Below, one piece after another: positions 1-9,092 of a stretch of DNA of 64,000 nt. Both the position numbers and the translations under genes were made by a program. Positions within the stretch are counted from its first letter, which is position 1. The number at the start of each line of letters is the position of its first letter. The DNA comes from a bacterium (GTDB lineage Bacteria > Desulfobacterota > Binatia > HRBIN30 > CADEER01): positions 180,403 through 244,402 of the forward strand of contig JAHBUY010000009.1 of the NCBI GenBank assembly GCA_019637795.1, in the 5' to 3' direction. The notes under the pieces are model-generated. The model did no database searches and had not been told where the DNA came from. It saw only the letters and a program-made list of their open reading frames with translations.

Positions 1-1269
1 CGCTCCTTGTTGGCGCGGCCCGACGCCGAGACCTGGCGGGCGCGTCAGGTGGTGCTGATCAGCATCGACACGCTGCGCGCCGACCGGTTGGGCGCCTACG
101 GCTTCACGACCATGCCGACGTCGCCGAACATCGACGCGCTCGCCCAGCAATCGGTGGTGTTCGACCGCGCCTACGCGGCGGCGCCGTGGACGATCCCGTC
201 GCTGGCGGCCGTGCAGACCGGACGCTATCCGGTCGAGGTCGGCGCCTACACCAACAGCGACGCGCTGACCGACGATGCCGTCACCCTCGCCGAGCTGTTC
301 CGCGCCCGCGGCTTCGCGACCGCGATGTTCAACACCCATGCCGCCCTGGGGAGCGAGCGCGGCGGCTTCCGCCAGGGGTTCGAGACCGTCGTGCCGCAGC
401 AGGTGGTGCCGCTGGTGGCGGGCGAGCACAAGGCGTCGTTCGCCGCCGACGAGCCGGCGCTGATGCAGTGGCTCGACGCCCACGCGCGCGACCCGTTCTT
501 CGTCTGGATCCACGACATGAGCCCGCACCTGCCGCCGACCGCCGGCAACCCGTGGCTGACCACCCCCGGCTGGGACCGCTACGACGCCGAGGTGCGCCAC
601 AGCGACGACCTCGTCGGCCGCGTGCTGCGCAAGCTCGCCGAGCTGCGCCTCGGCGACGAGCTGCTGGTGGTCGTCACCGCCGACCACGGCGAGGCGTTCG
701 GCGACGAGCACGGGCTCATCGGCCACCAGGACGTGATGTACGACGAGGTGCTGCGGGTGCCGCTGATCATCGGCGCCCCGGTGTTCGAGCCGCGGCGCGT
801 CAGCGCGCTGGTGGAACTGGTCGATCTCTACCCCACCATCGCCGCCTTCGCCGACCTGCCCGTGCCCCCCGAGGTGCGCGGCGAGAGCCTGCGGCCGCTG
901 CTCCTCGGCCACGCCGCCGCGCGCGCCGATCCGTACGCCTTCCACATGCGCTTCTTCTTCGAGAACGACGACTCGACGCACTGGCTGGCGGTGCGCGACG
1001 CCGAGTGGAAACTGCTCTTCAAGACGCCGGACCACGGCCGCGACGGCCCGCCGGGCTGGCATCTCGACGACCCGAAGACCTATTTCGAGCTCTACCGCAC
1101 GACCGACGATCCGGGCGAGCAGCACGATCTCTACGAGTCGCACCCCGAGGAGGTGGCGCGCCTGCGCCGCGTTTTCGAGGACTGGACGGCCGCGCTCTCC
1201 GCCAGGCCGGCGCGGGTCGAGCCCGATGAGGCGACGCGCGAGCACCTGCGCGCCCTGGGCTACGAGTGA
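1..1269 (+). CDS. Sulfatase-like / alkaline-phosphatase-superfamily hydrolase, 5' partial
   Basis: The frame is open to base 1, so the true start probably lies upstream; the first usable codon is a TTG at 7. Numbering from there, ISIDTLRAD (metal-ligand Asp21), an active-site segment WTIPS (61-65) and TADHGE (224-229) place it in the alkaline phosphatase superfamily, sulfatase branch. The formylglycine motif C/S-x-P-x-R is absent. Thr62 sits at the nucleophile position, as in Thr-nucleophile phospho-transferases and many environmental sulfatase-like proteins, so sulfate-ester hydrolysis is not assured. Visible length is 420 residues. It ends in GTGA overlap with the VanX-like gene, so the two are probably co-transcribed. 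The family is confident; the substrate is unknown. Confidence 0.85.
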   Translation, partial: RSLLARPDAETWRARQVVLISIDTLRADRLGAYGFTTMPTSPNIDALAQQSVVFDRAYAAAPWTIPSLAAVQTGRYPVEVGAYTNSDALTDDAVTLAELFRARGFATAMFNTHAALGSERGGFRQGFETVVPQQVVPLVAGEHKASFAADEPALMQWLDAHARDPFFVWIHDMSPHLPPTAGNPWLTTPGWDRYDAEVRHSDDLVGRVLRKLAELRLGDELLVVVTADHGEAFGDEHGLIGHQDVMYDEVLRVPLIIGAPVFEPRRVSALVELVDLYPTIAAFADLPVPPEVRGESLRPLLLGHAAARADPYAFHMRFFFENDDSTHWLAVRDAEWKLLFKTPDHGRDGPPGWHLDDPKTYFELYRTTDDPGEQHDLYESHPEEVARLRRVFEDWTAALSARPARVEPDEATREHLRALGYE

Positions 1270-1874
1270 ACGCCCTCGCGGCCCTGCGCCTGGCGCTGCT
1301 CCTGCTGGCAGCGCCGCCGACGCCCGCCGCCACGCCGGCGGCGCTGGTCGACGCCGCGGCGCTGATCCCGGGCCTGCGCCTCGACCTTCGCTACGCCACG
1401 CCCCGCAACTTCACCGGGCGCGCGCTCTATGCCACGCCCCGCTGCCTCCTGCGCCCCGCCGTCGTCGAGCGCCTGGCGCGCGCCCAGCAGGCGGCCACCG
1501 CCCAGGGGCTCGGGCTGAAGGTGTACGACTGCTACCGGCCGCTGTCGGTGCAGCGGGCGATGTGGACGCTGGTGCCCGACGAGCGCTACGTCGCCGATCC
1601 CGCCAAGGGCTCGCGCCACAACCGCGGCGCCGCCGTCGACCTGACGCTGGTCGACGCCAGCGGCAGGGAGCTGGCGATGCCGACGGGGTTCGACGACTTC
1701 TCGGCGCGCGCGCATCGCGACTACCAGGACCTGCCGCCGGCGGCGCTCGCCAACCGCGCGCGGCTCGAGCGCCTGATGACCGAGGCCGGCTTCACCGGCC
1801 TGCCGACCGAGTGGTGGCACTTCGACGCCGACGGCTGGGAGCGGTTCGAGGTGCTCGACCTGCCGCTGAACTGA
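1266..1874 (+). CDS. D-alanyl-D-alanine dipeptidase, VanX/DdpX family (M15D)
   Basis: A 202-residue protein with an N-terminal hydrophobic stretch (about 4-22) that looks like a signal peptide, followed by an M15D zinc peptidase domain. The zinc-binding signature SRHNRGAAVD (His118, Asp125) and the catalytic EWWH (Glu182, His185) are intact. The family cleaves D-Ala-D-Ala dipeptide. A secreted copy without van-type partners more likely serves peptidoglycan turnover or nutrient recovery than vancomycin resistance. The GTG start overlaps the previous stop by 4 nt, giving translational coupling to the sulfatase-like gene. Confidence 0.88.
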   Translation: MNALAALRLALLLLAAPPTPAATPAALVDAAALIPGLRLDLRYATPRNFTGRALYATPRCLLRPAVVERLARAQQAATAQGLGLKVYDCYRPLSVQRAMWTLVPDERYVADPAKGSRHNRGAAVDLTLVDASGRELAMPTGFDDFSARAHRDYQDLPPAALANRARLERLMTEAGFTGLPTEWWHFDADGWERFEVLDLPLN

Positions 1875-1939
1875 CCTGACGCGCGCGCGGGCCGCCCGGC
1901 GATTGCGCCCGCCTCCCCCGCCACCCATACTGCCACGCC

Positions 1940-3193
1940 ATGCAGCCGGGCCTGTCGACGCGGATGCTGATCGGCCTGGTCGCCGGCGCGCTCCTGGGCG
2001 TCGCCGCCCACCTGCTGCTCGGCGACAGCCCCGTCCTCGACGCGATCCTCACCTACGGCACCGAGCCGATCGGCCGCATCTTCCTGCGCCTGCTGTTCAT
2101 GCTCGTCCTGCCGCTGATCGTCTCGGCCCTGGCGCTCGGCGTCGCCGAGCTGCGCGACCTGCACGAGCTCGGGCGCATCGGGCTCAAGACCCTCGCCTAC
2201 ACGGTCGCGGTCTCCAGCGTCGCGGTGCTGATCGGCATCGTGCTGGTGAACCTCATCCGCCCGGGCGATGGCCTGTCGCCGCACCTGCGCGACCAGCTCA
2301 CCGCCCGCGCCGTGCCGCCGGCGGCGGGCGCGCTGGCCGGCGGCGCGAGCGGCGTCGACTTCCTCGTCCAACTCGTGCCGAGCAACCTCATCAAAGCGAT
2401 GACCGATGGCGACATGCTGGCGGTCATGGTGTTCGCCCTCTTCCTCGGCGTCGGCCTGGTGATGACGCGCACCGACGCGGCGCGCGCCTTCACGCGCGGC
2501 CTGCAGGGCCTCTACGACGTCACCATGCACATGCTGGGGCTGGTGATCCGCGTCGCGCCGTACGGCGTCGCCTGCCTGCTCTTCAGCCTCACCGCCCGGC
2601 TCGGCTACGACATCCTGCGCCAGCTCGGTTGGTTCGTGCTCACCGTCGTCCTCGGCCTGGCGCTGCAACAATTCGGCGTCTACGCCGCCAGCGTCCGCTT
2701 CCTCGGCGGCATGAGCCCGCGCACCTTCTACCGCGGCGTGCGGCCGGCGATGATCACCGCCTTCTCCACCGCCTCGAGCAACGCCACCCTGCCGACGGCG
2801 CTCGAGGTGGCGGAGGAGAACCTGCGCCTGCCGCCGCAGGTGAGCCGCTTCGTCCTCACCCTCGGCTCCACCGCCAACCAGAACGGGACGGCGCTGTTCG
2901 AGGGCGTCACCGTGCTCTTCCTGGCGCAGTTCTACGGCGTGCAGCTCGGCCTGCCGCAGCAGATCCTGGTGGTGTTCATCTGCATCCTCGGCGGCATCGG
3001 CACCGCCGGCGTGCCCGCCGGCTCGATCCCGGTGATCGCGATGATCCTCGGCATGATCGGCGTGCCGCCGGACGGCATCGGCATCATCCTCGGCGTCGAC
3101 CGCCTGCTCGACATGTGCCGCACGACGGTGAACGTCACCGGCGATCTCGCCGCCGCGGTGGTCGTCGCGCGCGGCGAGGGCGACCCGACCTGA
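1940..3193 (+). CDS. Dicarboxylate/amino acid:cation symporter (DAACS family)
   Basis: A 417-residue integral membrane protein of the GltP/DctA family, which imports C4-dicarboxylates or acidic amino acids with H+ or Na+. The first hairpin-loop segment SSNATLPTALE, the unwound helix motif NQNGTALFEG, the second hairpin AGVPAGSIPV and the substrate-binding helix DRLLDMCRTTVNVTGD are all present in order and at the expected spacing. Length is typical. The ATG start lies 65 nt after the VanX-like gene. Its end faces the disulfide oxidoreductase, with only 21 nt between the two stops. The exact substrate cannot be read from sequence. Confidence 0.93.
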   Translation: MQPGLSTRMLIGLVAGALLGVAAHLLLGDSPVLDAILTYGTEPIGRIFLRLLFMLVLPLIVSALALGVAELRDLHELGRIGLKTLAYTVAVSSVAVLIGIVLVNLIRPGDGLSPHLRDQLTARAVPPAAGALAGGASGVDFLVQLVPSNLIKAMTDGDMLAVMVFALFLGVGLVMTRTDAARAFTRGLQGLYDVTMHMLGLVIRVAPYGVACLLFSLTARLGYDILRQLGWFVLTVVLGLALQQFGVYAASVRFLGGMSPRTFYRGVRPAMITAFSTASSNATLPTALEVAEENLRLPPQVSRFVLTLGSTANQNGTALFEGVTVLFLAQFYGVQLGLPQQILVVFICILGGIGTAGVPAGSIPVIAMILGMIGVPPDGIGIILGVDRLLDMCRTTVNVTGDLAAAVVVARGEGDPT

Positions 3194-3214
3194 CCGCCGG
3201 CGCCGCCGGGCGGC

Positions 3215-4651
3215 TCACGTGCCGGGCCCGCATTCGAGATCGTGCGGCGCCGGCGGCGGCGGCGGACGGCGTTCGACGCGCGCCCACAGGTCGCGCAGCG
3301 CGCTGCGGATCCCCTCCTCGATGACCGGGTGGTAGAAAGGCATGGCCAGCGCCTGCTCGACGGTCAGGCCCGACTGCACCGCCCAGGCGAGCAGGTGCGC
3401 GGTGTGCTCGACGCGCGGTCCCAGCATCTCGGCGCCGAGCAGCGTGCCGCAGGCGCGGCGGGCATAGATGCGCACCAGCCCGGCGTTGCGGCCCATGACC
3501 CGCGCCCGCCCCTGGTCGGCGTAGTCGATGGCGCCGACCTCGACCTGCGCGGCGTCGAGCGCCGCCCACGGCGTGCCGACCAGCGCCATGGTGGGGTCGG
3601 TGAAGGCGATCATCAGCGGCGCCCGCCGCGGCCGCGGGCGGACGTTCGGCCAGGCGGCGGCGTTGGCGCCGGCGATGTGGCCCGCGTCCGCGGCCTCGTG
3701 CAGCACCGGCCGATCGTCGCTGACGTCCCCGGCGAGGAACACCGGCGCCGTCCCGCACTGCATGGTGTGGGGATCGAACAGCGGCCGTCCGAACGAATCG
3801 AACGGCACGCCGGCCCGCGCCAACTGCAGATCGGCGACGTCGGGATGACGGCCGGCCGCCGCCAGCACGGCGTCGACCCGAACCTCGTGGTCGCCGGCCT
3901 GGTCGCGCCAGGCGATGGCGAACTGCTCGCCATCGCGCCCGACGGCGATCTCCACCGGCTGGTGCAGGGTCAGCTCGCGCCCGAGCAGCGCCGCGGCCCG
4001 GCGCTGCAATTCCGGGTCGGTGAACGGCCCGAGACGATCGCTGTGGGAGAAGCACACGGTCCGCACGCCGAGCCGATGCAGGGCCTGCCCGAGCTCGAGG
4101 CCGACGACACCGCTGCCGACGACCGCGAGCGAGCGCGGCAGGTCGGGCAGCTCGAAGATCGACTCGTTGGTCAGCACCGGCGCGCCCGCCGCGAGCAGCG
4201 GCGGCGGCAGCGTCGGCTTCGAGCCGGTGGCGACGACCACCGCGCGCGCCTCGATGCGGGTGTGCTCGTCGACCGCCAGCACCCCGGGCGCGACGAAGCG
4301 GGCGCGGCCGCGGATCCGCTCGGCGGCGGGAATCGCCGCCACGCCCTCGGCGACCAGGCCGACGAAGCGGTCGCGTTCGCGCCGCACCCGCGCCAGCACC
4401 GCGGCGCCGTCGATCCGCACGCCGTCCGGCACGCGGACGCCGAACCGCCCGGCATGCGCCACCTCGTGCGCCGCGTCGGCGGCCGCGATCAGCAGCTTCG
4501 ACGGCATGCAGCCGACGCGCGCGCAGGTGGTGCCGTAGGCGCCGGATTCGATGATCGCGACGCTCGCCCCCGCCGCGACCGCGGCACGGCGCGCCGCCAG
4601 CCCCGCCGTCCCGGCGCCGATGACGGCGACGTCGACCCGCTTCACCTCCAT
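3215..4651 (-). CDS. FAD-dependent pyridine nucleotide-disulfide oxidoreductase (dihydrolipoyl dehydrogenase-like)
   Basis: 478 residues from an ATG at 4651, chosen because a GAGGAGGT Shine-Dalgarno lies 10-17 nt upstream; the frame continues upstream without support. FAD-binding GAGTAG (12-17), redox-active Cys43/Cys48 in TCARVGC, a second nucleotide-binding site VVGSGVVGLELG, and a C-terminal HPVIEE standing where the family has its His-Glu pair. It belongs with dihydrolipoamide dehydrogenases, mercuric reductases and soluble transhydrogenases. The CARVGC form, rather than CLNVGC, fits the stand-alone lipoamide dehydrogenase-like group. No pyruvate or 2-oxoacid dehydrogenase genes are adjacent, so its partner is unknown. 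It is divergent from aidB, 109 nt away. Confidence 0.88.
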   Translation of the reverse strand: MEVKRVDVAVIGAGTAGLAARRAAVAAGASVAIIESGAYGTTCARVGCMPSKLLIAAADAAHEVAHAGRFGVRVPDGVRIDGAAVLARVRRERDRFVGLVAEGVAAIPAAERIRGRARFVAPGVLAVDEHTRIEARAVVVATGSKPTLPPPLLAAGAPVLTNESIFELPDLPRSLAVVGSGVVGLELGQALHRLGVRTVCFSHSDRLGPFTDPELQRRAAALLGRELTLHQPVEIAVGRDGEQFAIAWRDQAGDHEVRVDAVLAAAGRHPDVADLQLARAGVPFDSFGRPLFDPHTMQCGTAPVFLAGDVSDDRPVLHEAADAGHIAGANAAAWPNVRPRPRRAPLMIAFTDPTMALVGTPWAALDAAQVEVGAIDYADQGRARVMGRNAGLVRIYARRACGTLLGAEMLGPRVEHTAHLLAWAVQSGLTVEQALAMPFYHPVIEEGIRSALRDLWARVERRPPPPPAPHDLECGPGT

Positions 4652-4760
4652 CGCCCGCGCACCTCCTCGCCGCCGCTTACCACGCCCTCTCCGGAGCGCG
4701 CGAGATCGCCGGCGCACCCGCCCCGGTTGACCAAACCGCACGGCCGTTCCAAGAACACGC

Positions 4761-6389
4761 ATGCCCACCCACGAGGTCCTCAACCAACCGCCGCCGCTGC
4801 GCGACTACAATCTCTTCACCAGCGATCGGGCGCTGGGCGAGGCGATGCGTCGGGAGGGCGCGGGCTGGGCCGTCGCGCGGGCCAGCGCGCTCGGCGCCAC
4901 CTGCGGCCGCGCCGAGGTGATCGAGTGGGGCGTGCAGGCCAACGCCTCTCCGCCGGTCCTCCGCACCCACGATCGCTTCGGGCATCGCATCGACGTGGTC
5001 GAGTACCATCCCGCCTACCACGAGCTGATGCGCCTGTCGGTCGGCCACGGTATGCACGCGCTGCCTTGGCGCGAGCCGCGGCCGGGCGCGCACGTGGCAC
5101 GGGCGGCGATGTTCTACCTCACCTCGCAGGTCGAGGCGGCGCACGGCTGCCCGATCTCGATGACCTATTCGGCAGTGCCGGCGCTGCGGGTGGAGCCGAA
5201 GGTGGCGGCGGAATGGGAGCCGCGTCTCACCTCGACCCACTACGACCCGCGCTTCCAGCCCGCCGACGGCAAACAGGGCGCGCTCTGCGGCATGGCGATG
5301 ACCGAGAAGCAGGGCGGCTCGGACGTGCGCGCCAACACCACCCGCGCCGAGAAGGGCGACGGCGGCTGGCTGATCACCGGCCACAAGTGGTTCTGCTCGG
5401 CGCCGATGTGCGACGCCTTCCTGGTGCTGGCGCAGACGGCGAAGGGCCTGACCTGCTTCCTGCTGCCGCGCTGGCTGCCCGACGGAACCCTCAACCGCTT
5501 CCACGTCCAGCGACTCAAGGACAAGATCGGCAACCGCGCCAACGCCTCGAGCGAGGTCGAATTCGATCGCGCCTGGGCGCGCCGGGTCGGCCCCGAGGGC
5601 CGCGGCGTGCCGACCATCATCGAGATGGTCAACCACACCCGGCTCGACTGCACCATCGGCGCCGCCTCCGGCATGCGCCAGGCGGTGGCGCAGGCGACGC
5701 ACCACGCGCAGCACCGCAGCGCCTTCGGCAAGCGCCTGATCGAGCAGCCGCTGATGCAGAACGTGCTCGCCGACCTCTGCGTCGAGTCCGAGGCCGCCAC
5801 CGCGGCGATGATGCGCCTGGCGCGCGCCTACGACGCGCGCGCCAGCGCCGACGACGGCGAGGGCCTGTTCGCCCGCCTGGCGACCGCGGTGGTGAAGTAC
5901 TGGGTGTGCAAGCGCTGGCCGGCGCACGCCGCCGAGGCGCTCGAGTGCCTTGGCGGCGGCGGCTACGTCGAGGAGGGACCGCTGGCGCGCGTCTTCCGCG
6001 AGTCGCCGCTCAACGGCATCTGGGAGGGCAGCGGCAACGTCATCTGCCTCGACGTGCTGCGCGCCATGACCGCCGGGCCGGAGGTGGTCGAGGCGTTCTT
6101 CACCGAGCTCGATCGCGCCCACGGCGCCGACCCGCGCCTCGACCAGTTCGTCCTCGCGCTGCGCGACGATCTGCGCGACCCGGAGGCGCTGGAGGCGCGG
6201 GCCCGCGACCTGGTCGAGCGCATGGCGCTGGCGCTGCAGGGCTCGCTGCTGGTGCGCGACGGCGATCCCGCCGTCGCCGAGGCGTTCTGCGCCTCGCGCC
6301 TCGGCCACCAGCACCGCCTCGCCTTCGGCACCCTGCCGCCGGGATTCCACTTCACCCGCATCATCGAGCGCGCCCGTCCGACGGCGTGA
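4761..6389 (+). CDS. aidB: Acyl-CoA dehydrogenase, AidB type
   Basis: 542 residues, almost exactly the length of AidB (about 541) and clearly longer than ordinary acyl-CoA dehydrogenases (about 390). Recognisable are an extended N-terminal domain with NQPPPLRDYN, the FAD segment GMAMTEKQGGSDVRANTT, ITGHKWFCSA, the helical segment with RSAFGKRLIEQPLMQNVLADL, and ECLGGGGYVEE. AidB proteins bind FAD and DNA and are induced during alkylation stress in E. coli, with low isovaleryl-CoA dehydrogenase activity; the physiological reaction is unclear. No Shine-Dalgarno is evident before the ATG. It faces the SDR gene convergently. Confidence 0.9.
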   Translation: MPTHEVLNQPPPLRDYNLFTSDRALGEAMRREGAGWAVARASALGATCGRAEVIEWGVQANASPPVLRTHDRFGHRIDVVEYHPAYHELMRLSVGHGMHALPWREPRPGAHVARAAMFYLTSQVEAAHGCPISMTYSAVPALRVEPKVAAEWEPRLTSTHYDPRFQPADGKQGALCGMAMTEKQGGSDVRANTTRAEKGDGGWLITGHKWFCSAPMCDAFLVLAQTAKGLTCFLLPRWLPDGTLNRFHVQRLKDKIGNRANASSEVEFDRAWARRVGPEGRGVPTIIEMVNHTRLDCTIGAASGMRQAVAQATHHAQHRSAFGKRLIEQPLMQNVLADLCVESEAATAAMMRLARAYDARASADDGEGLFARLATAVVKYWVCKRWPAHAAEALECLGGGGYVEEGPLARVFRESPLNGIWEGSGNVICLDVLRAMTAGPEVVEAFFTELDRAHGADPRLDQFVLALRDDLRDPEALEARARDLVERMALALQGSLLVRDGDPAVAEAFCASRLGHQHRLAFGTLPPGFHFTRIIERARPTA

Positions 6390-6431
6390 CGGCATCGGGC
6401 GGCGGCGCGGAAGCGCGGCCCAGCCAGCGTC

Positions 6432-7262
6432 TCACGATGGCGTGGACTTCGCGGGCTGGTCGTTGCGCAGCAGGCCGGCGGTGAACTGGCTCATGAATTC
6501 GATCGCCTGTCGGCGCGAGAGCTGGACGATGCCGGCCGCGCCCTGGCGGTTCATCTCGCCGGGGATGATCAGCGGCTCGACCCCCAGGGTCGCCAACGCC
6601 TCGCGGACGACGTCGGCCGGTTCCATCACCGGCAGGGTGGTGCCCTCGGCGGGTTGCGACGATTCCCAACCGGGCGTGCGGGTCGACCCCGGCTGCACGA
6701 CCAGCACGTCGACGCCGTGCGGCCGCAGCTCGATCCACAGGGCGTCGCCGAACACCAGGGCGAACGCCTTCGAGGCGGCGTACATCGCGAGCTGCGCCGA
6801 GCCGACGTTGCCCGACATCGACGACATGAGCACGACGCCGCCGCGGCCGCGGCCGACCATCGCCGGCGCCAGCGCGTGGACGAGCTGCGCCGGGGCGCGG
6901 CAGTTCACGGCGAGCATCGCGTCGATGTGCGCCGGCGTGATGGCGAGGAAGGGCGCGACGGTGCCGAGCGCCGCGTTGTAGACGAGGAGCCCGATCTCGC
7001 GCCCGGCGATGCCGGCGCGCACGCGCTCCACGACGTCGTCCCGTCCGAGGTCGACGACCAGCTCGTGCACCGCGACGCCGTGCGCCGCCCGCACCGCCGC
7101 CGCGGTGGCGGCGAGCGGCACCGGGTCGCGATCCAGCAGCACGAGATCGAGCCCGTGCGCCGCGAGCTGCCGGGCGTAGGCGGCGCCCAGCCCGACGGCA
7201 GCGCCGGCGATCAGCGCGCAGGGTCCGTAGCGAGTGCGGAACTCTTCCGGCGACAGCGACAT
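6432..7262 (-). CDS. SDR family NAD(P)-dependent oxidoreductase
   Basis: 276 residues, classical short-chain dehydrogenase. The cofactor loop GAAVGLGAAYA replaces the usual TGxxxGxG but keeps the glycine spacing. NAALG stands at the NNAG position, and MSSMSG plus YAASK give the Ser-Tyr-Lys catalytic set. The C-terminal third (EPADVVREALATLG) matches the DltE/YqjQ-like group that often acts on steroids, ketones or acyl chains. Substrate unknown. The start is the ATG at 7262. It ends 43 nt from the aidB stop, in convergent orientation. Confidence 0.88.
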   Translation of the reverse strand: MSLSPEEFRTRYGPCALIAGAAVGLGAAYARQLAAHGLDLVLLDRDPVPLAATAAAVRAAHGVAVHELVVDLGRDDVVERVRAGIAGREIGLLVYNAALGTVAPFLAITPAHIDAMLAVNCRAPAQLVHALAPAMVGRGRGGVVLMSSMSGNVGSAQLAMYAASKAFALVFGDALWIELRPHGVDVLVVQPGSTRTPGWESSQPAEGTTLPVMEPADVVREALATLGVEPLIIPGEMNRQGAAGIVQLSRRQAIEFMSQFTAGLLRNDQPAKSTPS

Positions 7263-7348
7263 GGGCGCGGTCTTCGCACGCCGACCGGCGCCGATTCAAT
7301 CCGCGGCCGGGTCGATGCGCGGATGGGTCGACCGCCGCCCGGCGCGAC

Positions 7349-7972
7349 TCACTGACAGGCCGTGCCCAGGCTCACCCATGCGCCGTCGTCGCAGCGCTGC
7401 GTGACGCCGGCGCGGCAGATCGACGAGCCGCTCGCCACCGTCGCGTCGCCGACGGCGCAGGTGGCGCGGCCGGGCATGGCGGCGCTGTCGACCGCCGGCG
7501 GAACCGGGGCCGGCGGCGGACGATCGGCGAGCAGCGTCACCCGGGTGGCGCGGCCGTCGCCGTCGATCGTCGCCTCCACCCACTTGCCCGCGTACGGGTG
7601 CAGGTCGAGACCGGCGGGCGCGGCGTAGCTGCCGGCGTCGCCGGCGACGCCGAAGCGCTGGCCGGTGGCGTCGCGCAGCACGAGCTGGCCGCGGACGGTC
7701 TCGAAGCCGTTGGTGATCGGCGTGATCGCCACCGCCTGTTCGCTGATCTGGATCACGCGGCCGTCCGACAGCGCGACGTTCACCGCCTTGCCATCCAGCG
7801 CCTGCAACGGCGTTCCCGGCGGCGCCGTGAAGCTGCCATCGGTGCCGACGATGCGGAACTGCCCCGTGCCGGCGTTCAACACCACCAGCTCGCCGTGGAC
7901 CACGCGCTCGGCGGCGCCCGCCGTGGCGGCCCACAGCACGAGCAGCAGCAGAATCCGGATGGCTCTGGTCAT
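7349..7972 (-). CDS. Secreted protein of unknown function with an internal duplication
   Basis: 207 residues with a clear signal peptide (hydrophobic 7-19, AxA-like GAAERV). Two copies of a roughly 40-50-residue beta-rich unit follow: one contains GTGQFRIVGTDGSFTAPPG, the other ATGQRFGVAGDAGSYAAPAG, and each ends in an xxLDGKAVNVAL/HPYAGKWVEATI-like strand. A proline-rich linker leads to a small C-terminal module with four cysteines (ATCAVGD, SICRAG, RCDDG, TACQ) that could form disulfides. I do not recognise the family. It probably acts in the periplasm or outside the cell. Confidence 0.7.
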   Translation of the reverse strand: MTRAIRILLLLVLWAATAGAAERVVHGELVVLNAGTGQFRIVGTDGSFTAPPGTPLQALDGKAVNVALSDGRVIQISEQAVAITPITNGFETVRGQLVLRDATGQRFGVAGDAGSYAAPAGLDLHPYAGKWVEATIDGDGRATRVTLLADRPPPAPVPPAVDSAAMPGRATCAVGDATVASGSSICRAGVTQRCDDGAWVSLGTACQ

Positions 7973-8107
7973 GGCTCAATCTCCCTGGCTGTGGCGCGAG
8001 GCGAATCACCTGCGTGCGGGGCAAACGCGGTGCCAGACGCGGCACCGCGCCATGTCGCCGCCGGACGCGGGCCGCGCCGGCGAAAACTACCACGCGACCG
8101 GTACAAT

Positions 8108-9007
8108 CTACCGGGCCGCATCGCGCAGGCGGGTGAGCGGATTGGTCACCACCTGCGCCGGGGTGGCGCCGATGCGCGGCGGGCAGGTGTCGAGGGTGAT
8201 CGGGCGCCGGTCCGCCGGCGCCGGCAGCGGCGTCCGCACCACCAGCTCGTAGCGCTCGGCGGGATCGGCGAAGAGCCAGCAGTCGCCGTCGGCGCGCACC
8301 GTGTCGTCGCGCGGCGCCACGGCGACGACCGCGTCGCCGAGGCGGGCCTGCCGGCGGATGGCGATCGGCAGCGCCGTCACCGAATGCAGACTGATCACCG
8401 CGCCGTCGAGCGTGTCGTAGCGGTCGAAATCGGTACGGGCGAACAGGCGCGCGTTCTCTCGCGCGAGATTCTGGTCGACCTTCGAGGTCGCCGCCTCCCA
8501 GAACCGCGCCCGGCCGGTGTCGAGGTGCAGGAATCCCTCCCGCTGGTAGAGCCCGACGCCGCCGATCTCCTGGCGGCGCAGCGCGTTCCACAATCGGCGC
8601 AGATCGAGGCCGACCGGCTGCACGTCGGCGGCCAGGCCCTCGGTGTGCATCGACGTCTGGGCGACGCGCCGGCCGGCGGCGCGCAGCGACTGGTTGAGCT
8701 CGGGGCTGCGGTAGCCGGAGACCAGGACCAGTCGCCGGGGCCGGTAGTGATCCTCGAACCAGTCGAGAAGCTCGATCAGGCGCAGCGCCATCGGCCCGCT
8801 GCGGCCGTCGCTGCGGGAGCGGAAGAAGCGCGTGATCCGCGCCAGCGCCTCGGGGTCGTAGCGCCCGTCCGCGTCGCGGTAGCGCACGTCGAGCGTCTCG
8901 GCGAAGTGCGCGTTGGCCAACCGCAGCGTCCCGTCGCCGCTGAAGTAGAAGCGCTCTTCGGCCAACGCCGGCAACGCCAGCAACAGCGCGATCGCCACCA
9001 GCCGCAT
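8108..9007 (-). CDS. Secreted YcbK-like (DUF882 / M15-fold) peptidase-like protein
   Basis: 299 residues from an ATG at 9007 that is followed directly by a short signal peptide (LVAIALLLALPALAEE); longer in-frame starts would bury this. The central region LVSGYRSPELN, SMHTEGLAADV and GVGLY...FLHLDTG is the hallmark of the DUF882 group of M15-like zinc peptidases (YcbK), which trim murein peptides or support cell-wall integrity. The His/Asp/His set (MHTEGLAAD, FLHLD) is intact. A C-terminal extension of about 110 residues has no recognised fold. It is divergent from the amidohydrolase, with a 25-nt palindrome in between. Confidence 0.82.
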   Translation of the reverse strand: MRLVAIALLLALPALAEERFYFSGDGTLRLANAHFAETLDVRYRDADGRYDPEALARITRFFRSRSDGRSGPMALRLIELLDWFEDHYRPRRLVLVSGYRSPELNQSLRAAGRRVAQTSMHTEGLAADVQPVGLDLRRLWNALRRQEIGGVGLYQREGFLHLDTGRARFWEAATSKVDQNLARENARLFARTDFDRYDTLDGAVISLHSVTALPIAIRRQARLGDAVVAVAPRDDTVRADGDCWLFADPAERYELVVRTPLPAPADRRPITLDTCPPRIGATPAQVVTNPLTRLRDAAR

Positions 9008-9037
9008 GGTCGCCAGTTCAGCACAGCGGCCGGCGAC

Positions 9038-9062
9038 GGGCCACCGCGGTCCGCGGTGGCCC
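9038..9062. repeat. Perfect 12-bp-arm palindrome in a divergent intergenic region
   Basis: GGGCCACCGCGG (9038-9049), a single T, then CCGCGGTGGCCC (9051-9062). It lies between the DUF882 start (9007, minus) and the amidohydrolase start (9093, plus), so it could be an operator for either promoter, or an extruded repeat. The following CTGCGTGGCGCTCTGTGG resembles the G/T-rich intergenic repeats elsewhere in the window. Confidence 0.6.
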
Positions 9063-9092
9063 TGCGTGGCGCTCTGTGGTTGAGTGGGCCGC

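Noticed and set aside
1266..1874. Vancomycin resistance vanX
   Set aside because: No vanH, vanA or two-component genes lie nearby, and the protein has a signal peptide; a general murein peptidase is likelier.
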